From positions 930,001 to 994,000 of the forward strand of contig NZ_CANLYK010000002.1 in assembly GCF_947495325.1 (NCBI RefSeq): a stretch of 64,000 bases of DNA, given 5' to 3'. Positions 16,270-23,917 of this stretch are shown here, in pieces. This DNA is from an uncultured Allomuricauda sp. Lineage in GTDB: Bacteria; Bacteroidota; Bacteroidia; Flavobacteriales; Flavobacteriaceae. Under the pieces are notes generated by a model, which saw only the letters and a program-made list of their open reading frames with translations, had not been told where the DNA came from and did no database searches. Position 1 is the stretch's first letter; each line of letters starts with the position of its first letter. Both the position numbers and the translations under genes were made by a program.

Positions 16270-17136
16270 ATGAAACAATTTATGAATACCATAGTAATTG
16301 CAACTTTATTCTTTACTTCAATTACTTTATACGCACAAGATGACGACCAAGGAGGAAGTAATATCCAGAATCTAACACCTTCTAAATTAATTGGTAAGGG
16401 CCAATGGGATGTTAAATTATTTAATAACCTGTATACCCAAGATGATAGTACTTTTGAGTCTGATAAAGGGATTCGACAAAATTTCTTTACGTCAACTTTG
16501 GAGGTTTTTACGGGAGTATCGGATACACGAAGAGTTAATGTGGGCCTAATCGCAGAGTATCGGGCAAACGGCAGGGATTTTCTTCAGGATGATGGAAGCT
16601 TTGAACGAAGAAACACTTCAGGACTAACTTCAATTGCACCATCCATTAAATTTGTTCCCTTTGAGAATGTAGGTAATTTTTCAATCTTAAGTTCTCTATC
16701 CATTCCCTTGGTCAGTAATGAAAATGATGAAGATACAGGAGTATTCTTGGACCAAAAAGGATTCACCTGGCAAAATCGTTTCTTTTATGATTATACTTTT
16801 CCGGGTAAAAAATGGCAATTATTTACTGAACTAAATACAGAATTGAATTTTGGGGATAAGGAAGAAAGTTTTGCCAATAATAGTTTAAATCTTGTTCCAG
16901 GAGTGTTCCTGAGTTATTTTCCAAGTTCAAAATTTACAGTTTTAGTTTTGGCGCAACATAACCAACGGTTAGATTTAGGGAACAATTTTACGCAAAACTT
17001 CACGGCATTGGGTGGCGGTGCCAAATATCAACTTACCAATGAATTGAACGTGGAAGTGCTTTACACAAACTTCGTTAGGGGTGATAATACGGGACTTGGT
17101 GAAACTTTTAACATAGGATTGCGGGCGGTATTGTAG
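16270..17136 (+). CDS. Outer-membrane beta-barrel protein of unknown function (transporter-like)
   Basis: A 288-residue exported protein. The signal peptide is at 1-22 (ends LYAQ), followed by an acidic linker and repeated amphipathic strands (GQWDVKLFNNLYTQ, RRVNVGLIAEYRANG, KWQLFTELNTELNFG, KFTVLVLAQHNQRLDLG, FNIGLRAVL). The overall look is of barrels annotated as 'transporter' or MetA-pathway-like. No enzyme motif is present. It lies between DUF547 and the GH113-like gene with short spacers, so it is presumably cotranscribed. It could be the outer-membrane pore of this locus, but that is context only. Confidence 0.7.
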   Translation: MKQFMNTIVIATLFFTSITLYAQDDDQGGSNIQNLTPSKLIGKGQWDVKLFNNLYTQDDSTFESDKGIRQNFFTSTLEVFTGVSDTRRVNVGLIAEYRANGRDFLQDDGSFERRNTSGLTSIAPSIKFVPFENVGNFSILSSLSIPLVSNENDEDTGVFLDQKGFTWQNRFFYDYTFPGKKWQLFTELNTELNFGDKEESFANNSLNLVPGVFLSYFPSSKFTVLVLAQHNQRLDLGNNFTQNFTALGGGAKYQLTNELNVEVLYTNFVRGDNTGLGETFNIGLRAVL

Positions 17137-17182
17137 TTCTAACAACATAAAAAACTATTTTAGGAGTCTTAATTTTTTAACT

Positions 17183-18199
17183 ATGAAAGGATTAGGGCTC
17201 TTTTTTTTATGTCTACTCCAGATTTCGTGCAACAGCCAAAAGGCTGAAAAAATAAATGGGGTGAGCTTTGTTGGCTCACGAGAAGAGGTGACCCAGGCCC
17301 ATGTAGATCCCGTTTTGAATGTTGCGGCAAATTATGCTGCCGTAATGCCCTTCGGATTTGCTAGAACATTGAATTCGCCTAACGTTATTTTCAATACCGA
17401 TAGGCAATGGTATGGAGAAACTAGACGTGGTGCCAAACAATACATTGAACTTTTACAAAAGAATGGGGTTAAAATCATGTTGAAACCCCAAATTTGGATT
17501 TGGAAAGGAGAGTTTACCGGTGATATGACCATGGAATCTGAAGAAGATTGGAAAACTTTGGAGGAAACTTACAGTGATTTCATTTTAACCTACGCAAAAC
17601 TTGCGGAGGAAACCAAGGTCGATATCTATTGTATTGGCACTGAACTGGAGGAGTTTGTAAAGAACAGACCGCAGTATTGGCAAGATTTGGTAGATAAAGT
17701 GAGGAATGTTTTTAGCGGAAAGCTTACATATGCGGCAAATTGGGACGAATACACAAGAACCCCTTTTTGGGAAAAATTGGATTATATAGGGGTTGATGCC
17801 TATTTTCCTTTGTCTGAAGAAAGCCATCCATCCTTGGAGCAAATGAAGTTGGGTTGGCAGCCCTGGAAATCAAAGTTGTTGGCACTTTCTGAGGCTAAGG
17901 ACAAACCCATTCTTTTTACTGAGTTTGGCTACAGAAGTATGGATTATACGGCAAAAAAACCATGGCTGGTAGACCGTAATGAGATGGATGTAAATCTTGA
18001 AGCGCAAGCAAATGCAACACAAGCTATATTTGATGAATTTTGGAAAGAAAAATGGTTCGCGGGAGGCTTTGTTTGGAAGTGGTTTATACACCATACCAAG
18101 TCAGGAGGTGAAAAAGACAATAGGTTTACGCCCCAAAATAAGCCTGCAGAATCTATAATTCAAAAACATTTCGTAAGCTTTAAGTACCCTAAACCATAA
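17183..18199 (+). CDS. GH113-like glycoside hydrolase lipoprotein (beta-mannanase-like)
   Basis: A 338-residue predicted lipoprotein (lipobox LQISC, Cys16) with a TIM-barrel glycosidase of clan GH-A appearance. The proton donor would be E154 in CIGTELEEF at the end of one strand, and the nucleophile E247 in LFTEFGYRS. MLKPQIWIW (about 99-107) and GVDAYFPLSEE (about 203-213) fit GH113 and related 'GTA TIM-barrel-like' proteins. GH113 members are endo-beta-mannanases, but paralogues act on other glycans. It follows the barrel gene by 46 bp and precedes the Omp85 gene by 15 bp. It parallels the periplasmic glycanase found in synthase-dependent polysaccharide loci such as bcsZ. Confidence 0.78.
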   Translation: MKGLGLFFLCLLQISCNSQKAEKINGVSFVGSREEVTQAHVDPVLNVAANYAAVMPFGFARTLNSPNVIFNTDRQWYGETRRGAKQYIELLQKNGVKIMLKPQIWIWKGEFTGDMTMESEEDWKTLEETYSDFILTYAKLAEETKVDIYCIGTELEEFVKNRPQYWQDLVDKVRNVFSGKLTYAANWDEYTRTPFWEKLDYIGVDAYFPLSEESHPSLEQMKLGWQPWKSKLLALSEAKDKPILFTEFGYRSMDYTAKKPWLVDRNEMDVNLEAQANATQAIFDEFWKEKWFAGGFVWKWFIHHTKSGGEKDNRFTPQNKPAESIIQKHFVSFKYPKP

Positions 18200-18214
18200 T
18201 CTAGCGCACAACTA

Positions 18215-19480
18215 ATGATTCGCATTGCCCTTGCTTGTTTTCTTTCGGTACTATTGAGCAAAGCAGCGTACGGGCAAAACACGGTTGTTGATATCAAGGT
18301 TCAAGGAAATAAAAGGACCAAAACAAATTTCATAAAGAAAATCACCAAGCTAAAAGCGGGTATGGAATTGGATTCCGTCCTAATTGAAGAAGATATTTAT
18401 AGGCTAAAACGATTACCTTCTGTAACCCATGCTTACTTTCAGGTGTCTCCTTCAGTCGGAGAAGGGGAGTATACTGTCGTTTATGGAATTGAGGAAAACT
18501 TTACATTGATTCCGTTTGTAAATGTATACACCTCCAACAATGATGAGTTTGCGTTCAGGATTGGGTTGCAGGAATTTAATTTTTTGGGGAGCAATATTAC
18601 CCTTGGTGGATTTTACCAAAAGGACATTTTCAATTCCATCGGAGCCCAGATGAGAGCTCCATATCTATTTGGAAAGAAATTGGGGCTTGCCCTAAGTTAT
18701 CAAGATCTTACCACCCAAGAACCTGTTTTTCTTGACTCTGGAACGGCAGATTATAAATACAATAACGAATCCTTCGAGATCTTGGGGCTTTATGAAATAA
18801 ACTATAAACACAGATTTGAGCTCGGAATCAATTTTTTTACTGAAGATTATGAATATCTATTTGGAACTACTGATCCAAATGTTCCTCAATCGCTTAATGT
18901 AGATAAGTATCTGTATAAACTGATCTACAATTATGATGCAATTCAATATTATTATCAATATTTATCTGGATTTAAGAGTACGCTCAACTTTCAGTATGTA
19001 AATAGCTCAAATACTCAACTCCCGGAATTTTTAATTGGGTTTAATGATTTTGTGTACTATACAAGGATTAGTGAACGGGGAAACTGGGCAAGTAGACTGC
19101 GTTTGGGCCTTTCCAGTAATTTAGATACACCATTTGCTCCCTTTGCAGTAGACAATAATCTGAATATTAGAGGTGTGGGAAATACCATAGATCGAGGGAC
19201 CGGAGCTATTGTTTTTAATACCGAATACAGACACACCTTGATAGACAAAAATTGGTTTGTACTCCAGAGCAATATTTTTGTTGATGGTGGGACATGGCGA
19301 AACCCTGGGGGTGATTTTAGCGACTTTGGAGACGATCAAAATATAAGAATTTACCCAGGTGTGGGTTTGAGGTTGATTCACAAAAGGATTTTTAATGCTA
19401 TCTTTAGAATTGACTATGGACATGGCATTACCAATGATGCATCAAAAGGAATAGTTTTTGGTATAGGACAATATTTTTAA
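18215..19480 (+). CDS. Short Omp85/BamA-TamA-like outer-membrane protein with one POTRA
   Basis: A 421-residue exported protein: signal peptide to about residue 21 (ending AYGQ), a single POTRA-like domain (about 22-95, VVDIKVQGNKRTKTNFIKKI...), then about 320 residues of beta strands ending in an aromatic residue (GIVFGIGQYF), as expected for a BAM-inserted barrel. The late segment FVDGGTWRNPGGDF and RIYPGVGLRL look like the Omp85 'bacterial surface antigen' domain. Canonical BamA has five POTRAs and about 800 residues, so this is a specialised member, perhaps for a protein or glycan export partner in this locus. It closes the rightward operon. Confidence 0.8.
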   Translation: MIRIALACFLSVLLSKAAYGQNTVVDIKVQGNKRTKTNFIKKITKLKAGMELDSVLIEEDIYRLKRLPSVTHAYFQVSPSVGEGEYTVVYGIEENFTLIPFVNVYTSNNDEFAFRIGLQEFNFLGSNITLGGFYQKDIFNSIGAQMRAPYLFGKKLGLALSYQDLTTQEPVFLDSGTADYKYNNESFEILGLYEINYKHRFELGINFFTEDYEYLFGTTDPNVPQSLNVDKYLYKLIYNYDAIQYYYQYLSGFKSTLNFQYVNSSNTQLPEFLIGFNDFVYYTRISERGNWASRLRLGLSSNLDTPFAPFAVDNNLNIRGVGNTIDRGTGAIVFNTEYRHTLIDKNWFVLQSNIFVDGGTWRNPGGDFSDFGDDQNIRIYPGVGLRLIHKRIFNAIFRIDYGHGITNDASKGIVFGIGQYF

Positions 19481-19483
19481 AGT

Positions 19484-19529
19484 ATTTCATCGATGATTTT
19501 TGCATTTCATCGAATTTTTACCATATTTG
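19484..19529 (+). promoter_or_regulatory. Bacteroidota-type promoter with a 10-bp direct repeat
   Basis: TTTG at 19499-19502 is followed by exactly 19 bases and then CATATTTG at 19522-19529, a one-mismatch match to the TAnnTTTG -7 box. Transcription would start near 19534-19536, about 23 bases before the ATG at 19558. The 10-mer ATTTCATCGA occurs at 19484-19493 and again at 19504-19513, 20 bp apart. The two copies flank the -33 box on the same face of the helix and could be an operator. This gives the amidase pair its own regulation. Confidence 0.6.
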
Positions 19530-19557
19530 TAGCGCATCCCAGCAACAAAATATAAAA

Positions 19558-20490
19558 ATGAAATTAATACCAACCCTTTTGTTGTGGGTAGGCATGTCTA
19601 CCATGCTTCTTGCACAGGAAAATGAGCATAAGGTCATTGCAGAACAAGGAGATGGAATCTTTTCCATACTTAGAAAGCAAGGACTTGACCCTGCAAAGTA
19701 CTACGAAAAGTTTATCACCCTAAACATAGAAAACATCAAGGATGGCAGTATGCTTCATGTGGGTAGGGAATACATAATTCCAAAGGCCAAAGATTCATTC
19801 AAGGAAACCGGGGTTAGGGTACAAATGTCCAATGGAACTGTGAACCCTATTTTTGATGCTGAACTTGCTACTATGTCTCGCAAGAGCAATTCCCTCAAGA
19901 ATGCGGTTTATTATCTGATAGCTGAAAATAAGATTGAGGCGGAAAATAAATTTACAGACGATATTATAAAGAGTCTTGCAGCGGAGCTTATGGTGCATGG
20001 AGCCACGGTTTTTGTAATTGAAAGTGGTGATGAAAAAGTAGTAGAGGGAAAACCCCTGTCAGAGGTTGAAAAAATGGGCGCTTATGTTGAGACCATTAAT
20101 AAGCGCTACCTTCAAAACAATGGAAAATATCAAAGATTATTGATTATAAGAGCGAATGGATTGATTAAAAATGGTAATATGGATGTGGCGGTATACCATC
20201 ATAATAAAAGTGAAAAAGGACAGCGTTTCGCAGAGAATATCCAAAGTGTCTTCAAAAGAAACAGTATCTCAAACCGATCTTATAAAGACATAAACACAAT
20301 TTTTCAAGATAAGAACAGCTTATATTTGGCAAAGAACACATTGCCAGCCATTACTCTTTTAACGATTGATAGCGGTTCAAAAATTTCAAAAAAAGATGGG
20401 ATTCCTGTGCGTTCTGATAAAAAATCCTTTACCAATTGGGTTACAAGTGGTATTTTAAAGGATTATGCAGACCTTTCAATCGAAGAATAA
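19558..20490 (+). CDS. Degenerate N-acetylmuramoyl-L-alanine amidase paralogue (pseudo-enzyme)
   Basis: A 310-residue exported protein (signal to about residue 20, LLAQ). It has a LysM-like N-terminal domain (EQGDGIFSILRKQGLDPAKYYEKF) and then a domain clearly homologous to the downstream amidase. The zinc and catalytic positions of that neighbour are all altered: the HGGPDPGA loop is deleted (text runs YYLIAENKIEAENKF), E155 aligns with K131, H239 with R198 (LIIRANG) and E310 with T269. Fold-defining segments such as YHHNKSEKGQRFAENI and SLYLAKNTLPAI remain, and the frame is intact, so this looks like a maintained inactive paralogue, not a pseudogene. A regulator or peptidoglycan-binding role is inferred. 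Confidence 0.82.
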   Translation: MKLIPTLLLWVGMSTMLLAQENEHKVIAEQGDGIFSILRKQGLDPAKYYEKFITLNIENIKDGSMLHVGREYIIPKAKDSFKETGVRVQMSNGTVNPIFDAELATMSRKSNSLKNAVYYLIAENKIEAENKFTDDIIKSLAAELMVHGATVFVIESGDEKVVEGKPLSEVEKMGAYVETINKRYLQNNGKYQRLLIIRANGLIKNGNMDVAVYHHNKSEKGQRFAENIQSVFKRNSISNRSYKDINTIFQDKNSLYLAKNTLPAITLLTIDSGSKISKKDGIPVRSDKKSFTNWVTSGILKDYADLSIEE

Positions 20491-21514
20491 TTTCACAAAC
20501 CATTTTATAGGCGCTTTTAGCCTAATTATTTTCTGTTGTAACACCAATATTATTGCCCAAGATTCTATCTTGAAAGTTGAGGCTATTGAAGGTGATGGGG
20601 TCTATTCGTTATTGAGAAGAAATGGGCTGGATCCGGTTGAGTACTATCAGTCCTTTATCAATATGAACAAAGAAAACTTGACAGAAGGTGATAAGCTTTT
20701 TGTGGGAAGTATGTATCAAATACCGGATACCATTGTACTTAAGGATAAAAAGATTAAAATTGAATCGATTCCCCGAACAGAATATCCCATTTTTGGAGCT
20801 GACTTTTCTGTTGTTGATTCGCTTAGCAATAGGTTAAAGAATACAGTGTATTACTTGATTTCTGGACATGGAGGCCCTGATCCCGGGGCAGTGGCCAATT
20901 ACAATGGTAAAATGATTGCGGAAGATGAATATGCCTACGATGTAACCTTGCGTTTGGCCCATGAACTTATATCCCATGGTGCCGAAGTTCATATTATAAT
21001 ACGCGATGAGAATGACGGAATTAGACAAGCACGAACCCTAGAGTTGGATACGGATGAGGTAGCCTACCCCAATAAGACAATTCCATTGGGACAATTAAAG
21101 CGTTTGGAACAACGGGTGAAAATTGTGAACGACCTATACTTGAAGAATACTGGAAAATATCAAAGACTAATTGTTACCCATGTAGATAGCCGGAGTAAAG
21201 GAACTAATATAGATGTATTCTTTTACCATCACCATAAAAGTAAAAACGGAAAACGCCTTGCTGAAAGTATTCATAAGACCTTTGAGAAAAAATACAAAGA
21301 ATTTCAACCCAACAGAAAATATACCGGCACCTTTATGGATAGAAGCAGTCTTTATTTGATTAAAAACACTTTACCAGCGATTGCCTATATAGAGATTGGA
21401 AATATTAAAAGTAAAAAAGACCAGCGTAGAATTTTAGACCCGGATAATCGGCAAGCTTTGGCAAAATGGATTTCCGAAGGCATTTTATTGGATTATGAGA
21501 CCAAATCCAATTAG
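20465..21514 (+). CDS. N-acetylmuramoyl-L-alanine amidase (Amidase_3) with N-terminal LysM-like domain
   Basis: A periplasmic zinc amidase that cuts the bond between MurNAc and the stem peptide. The 349 residues comprise a signal/anchor (about 10-31), a LysM-like domain (about 38-88) and an Amidase_3 domain (about 125-345). Zinc ligands are H135 (SGHGGPDPGA), E155 (EDEYAYD) and H239 (VTHVDSR); E310 in YIEIGNI is the catalytic glutamate. Its start overlaps the end of the degenerate paralogue by 26 bases, so the two are translationally linked tandem duplicates. It converges on the TIGR04283 gene with a 4-bp overlap. The exact start is uncertain because the first residues (MQTFQSKNN) are coded within the upstream gene. 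Confidence 0.88.
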   Translation: MQTFQSKNNFTNHFIGAFSLIIFCCNTNIIAQDSILKVEAIEGDGVYSLLRRNGLDPVEYYQSFINMNKENLTEGDKLFVGSMYQIPDTIVLKDKKIKIESIPRTEYPIFGADFSVVDSLSNRLKNTVYYLISGHGGPDPGAVANYNGKMIAEDEYAYDVTLRLAHELISHGAEVHIIIRDENDGIRQARTLELDTDEVAYPNKTIPLGQLKRLEQRVKIVNDLYLKNTGKYQRLIVTHVDSRSKGTNIDVFFYHHHKSKNGKRLAESIHKTFEKKYKEFQPNRKYTGTFMDRSSLYLIKNTLPAIAYIEIGNIKSKKDQRRILDPDNRQALAKWISEGILLDYETKSN

Positions 21515-22215
21515 TTAAGAATGTTTTTTGAATAGTATTGGTAGAGTTCATCTGGCCCGGCACCTAAATAGTTTTTTAGATGAATCATACCAAAATGGTA
21601 CTGAACCTTAAACCACCCTTTCTCCCGGTACTTTCGTGCAGAGGTAATCACATAGTCTGGAAGAACTTTGAATTTTGTATGCTGGTATAATCTTCGAATG
21701 AATTCGGTGTCCTCATAAATTAAGTACCCTTCATTGAAACCCTTGTTCTTCTCAAAAAGTTCTTTTTTTATAAAAAGCGATTGATCTCCTCCTCTACATA
21801 AGCTGTGGTTTATTCTTGAAAGCCAGGCAAAAAAACGCAAAATAGGGTTATTGGTATCAAACCTCATTCTAAAACATCCAGATTCATATCCCTGAGCAAC
21901 CGATTCTAAAATCATTTGATCAAATCCTTTAGGGGGAAGGGTATCTGCATGCAGAAAATAGAGAAGATCTCCACTAGCATGTCTTGCTCCCGTATTCATC
22001 TGTCTGGCCCTGCCTTTTTTTGACTGTATTACTTCAGCTTTATGTGCTGTTGCAATTACAACAGTTTTATCCATACTGCCACCATCAATACAAATGATTT
22101 CTTGAATTGAACTTGAAACACTGTTATTGTTTATATGGGAAAGTAGGTCCCCAATACAATTTTCCTCATTTAAGACCGGAATAAGGATGCTTATTTTTAA
22201 TTTATTCTGACTCAT
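21511..22215 (-). CDS. TIGR04283-family glycosyltransferase (arsenosugar-associated)
   Basis: A 234-residue GT2 with ILIPVLNEENCIGDLL, CIDGGSMDKT, the family-specific SKKGRARQMNTGARHASGD and LHADTLPP, and GGDQSLFIKKELF. These are hallmarks of TIGR04283, a family named for its co-occurrence with ArsM/ArsS in arsenosugar synthesis. No TM segment is present. It overlaps the start region of the next operon gene (DUF547, 22202) by 14 bases. The sister TIGR04282 gene is 1.7 kb upstream on the same strand. Whether arsenic is involved here is open, since neither arsM nor arsS is in the window. Confidence 0.85.
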   Translation of the reverse strand: MSQNKLKISILIPVLNEENCIGDLLSHINNNSVSSSIQEIICIDGGSMDKTVVIATAHKAEVIQSKKGRARQMNTGARHASGDLLYFLHADTLPPKGFDQMILESVAQGYESGCFRMRFDTNNPILRFFAWLSRINHSLCRGGDQSLFIKKELFEKNKGFNEGYLIYEDTEFIRRLYQHTKFKVLPDYVITSARKYREKGWFKVQYHFGMIHLKNYLGAGPDELYQYYSKNILN

Positions 22216-22981
22216 TTAATCTCCAATCATACTCCAAATATTCTATTTTGGCATTTTTAGAAACTGGATTATCCAAATACATATTGATATATTCCAAGAG
22301 TGAAGTTTGCTCGGTGAAATCACTTTTATACCATTTAAATATTCTGGAAAGTTCTGCTTTGTTTTTTTGAAATCGATTCTGTTTTTTATCATTTATGAAA
22401 TCGACAGTTGCCTTGGAAAGCAACCGTTCCATGTTTTTGGAAGTAAAAGCCGTATTGAGCAGTTTTGGACATGAATATGATGCGCAATTTATAGCAAAGT
22501 GAATTCGAGGTTCGTTCATTTTACGCAGAACCTCATGCTCAATATCATTCAAGGAGGTTACATTTTTCCCAATTGAAATCCATTTTTTCTTCCATCGGTT
22601 TGGAATATCCTTTATGCTTTTTGTTGGATAATTGTCCACGATCAATTTAACCGTGGCGGCATTGTATAGATTGATATAAAAAGCCATTTTTTCATTGTTG
22701 TCCCAAGAATCTTTAGGTGAATTTTCAGAAAGATGATTCAGGTACTCTTGTAAGGAGTCACTATCATTATTAAAACCCAAATAGTTCACATTACCTTCAC
22801 TGTCCACATGTTTTTTGAGCAAATCATTCCATGGTGTATGATCGGGTATGGAATTTTGTGGTTTTAAAACTTCAGTCTGGGCCGCATTTACTGTTTTATC
22901 TCCTTTTTTTTCATCAGGATTTACATTTCCATTACAGGTGGCTAGTAGTGTTCCAAAAAAGAAATACAGGATAAAATTCAT
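22202..22981 (-). CDS. DUF547 lipoprotein
   Basis: A 259-residue predicted lipoprotein (lipobox LLATC near residue 16), a polar linker (about 20-45) and a DUF547 domain: MAFYINLYNAATVKLIVDNYPTKS, SLNDIEHEVLRKM, HFAINCASYSCPKLL and the C-terminal YDWRLNES. It is a distant paralogue of the protein at 15519-16241, keeping the paired cysteines of the C-A-x-x-x-C-P motif. It overlaps the TIGR04283 GT and lies 120 bp downstream of the PNP gene on the same strand. DUF547 genes recur near TIGR04282/TIGR04283 genes, but their chemistry is unknown. Confidence 0.85.
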   Translation of the reverse strand: MNFILYFFFGTLLATCNGNVNPDEKKGDKTVNAAQTEVLKPQNSIPDHTPWNDLLKKHVDSEGNVNYLGFNNDSDSLQEYLNHLSENSPKDSWDNNEKMAFYINLYNAATVKLIVDNYPTKSIKDIPNRWKKKWISIGKNVTSLNDIEHEVLRKMNEPRIHFAINCASYSCPKLLNTAFTSKNMERLLSKATVDFINDKKQNRFQKNKAELSRIFKWYKSDFTEQTSLLEYINMYLDNPVSKNAKIEYLEYDWRLNESE

Positions 22982-23101
22982 AAATAGGTAAAATAGAAGC
23001 TAATTATATTACTGGTATAACAGTCATAAAAACGACGCTAACCTTTCAAAGCCTGAAATTTTTTTTGGCAAAAAAGTGCTATGGAAAATTTTGGTTGTAG
23101 T

Positions 23102-23917
23102 TTAAATAACCTTGATTAGTTCTTTAAACAATTGTATCATTTTTGGCTCGGTGTTGCCTGCAATTTCAATAATTTCCTGAATATTAACAGGTTGCAGGTT
23201 GTCAGGGTCACATTCATCTGTTAAGACCGAAACTGCCAAGATTGGGAGTCGTAAATGATTGGCAACAATAACTTCAGGAACGGTGCTCATACCCACAGCA
23301 TCTGCCCCTAAAATTTTTAACATTCGGTACTCCGCTTTCGTTTCCAGTTGTGGTCCAACAACCGAGACATACACACCTTTTTGTAATGAGATGTCCTCTT
23401 TTTGGGCAATAGCTTCAATTTTGGTGCGCATATCCAAATCATAGGGTTCACTCATATCCGCAAAACGATCTCCAAATTCAGCAACATTTTTAAAAGCCAA
23501 AGGCGACCCCCCTTGCAGATTGATATGATCTTCAATAAGCATAATATCCCCTTTTTTATAGCTGAGGTTAATAGCGCCCGCGGCATTGGAGACAAATAGT
23601 TTTTTAATTCCCAATTGGTGCATTACCCTTATGGGATAGGTTATATCCAAAAAGTCGTACCCTTCGTACAGATGAAATCGCCCTTGCATAACTACCACCT
23701 TCTTACCGGCAATGGTTCCATAAATTAGTTTCCCGGTATGAAACTCCACCGTTGCTAAGGGAAAGTAGGGAATATGATTGTAGTGCGCTTCAATAGGGTC
23801 CTGAATCTCATCGACCAGTTGCCCTAATCCAGTACCCAAAACAATCCCAATTTCAGGATTGTCAAACCCTTTCTTTTTTAAGTAATCTACAGATTCGTCA
23901 AGTTGTTTTTTGGTCAT
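23102..23917 (-). CDS. Purine-nucleoside phosphorylase, trimeric class I
   Basis: Phosphorolysis of purine nucleosides to base and (deoxy)ribose-1-phosphate. The 271 residues match the PNP/MTAP class: IVLGTGLGQLVDEI (phosphate loop), MQGRFHLYEGYD, VSNAAGAINLSYKKGD, VGPQLETKAEYRMLKILGADAVGMSTVPE and the base-pocket segment SVLTDECDPDNLQP. In arsenosugar routes a PNP-like enzyme could remove adenine from an arsenic-containing deoxyadenosine derivative. Here ordinary purine salvage is equally possible. Its ATG overlaps the TIGR04282 stop by four bases, so the two are cotranslated, which supports a joint pathway. Confidence 0.92.
   Translation of the reverse strand: MTKKQLDESVDYLKKKGFDNPEIGIVLGTGLGQLVDEIQDPIEAHYNHIPYFPLATVEFHTGKLIYGTIAGKKVVVMQGRFHLYEGYDFLDITYPIRVMHQLGIKKLFVSNAAGAINLSYKKGDIMLIEDHINLQGGSPLAFKNVAEFGDRFADMSEPYDLDMRTKIEAIAQKEDISLQKGVYVSVVGPQLETKAEYRMLKILGADAVGMSTVPEVIVANHLRLPILAVSVLTDECDPDNLQPVNIQEIIEIAGNTEPKMIQLFKELIKVI

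Noticed and set aside
18215-19480. Essential BamA
   Set aside because: Only one POTRA-like domain and 421 residues, against five POTRAs and about 800 residues for BamA.
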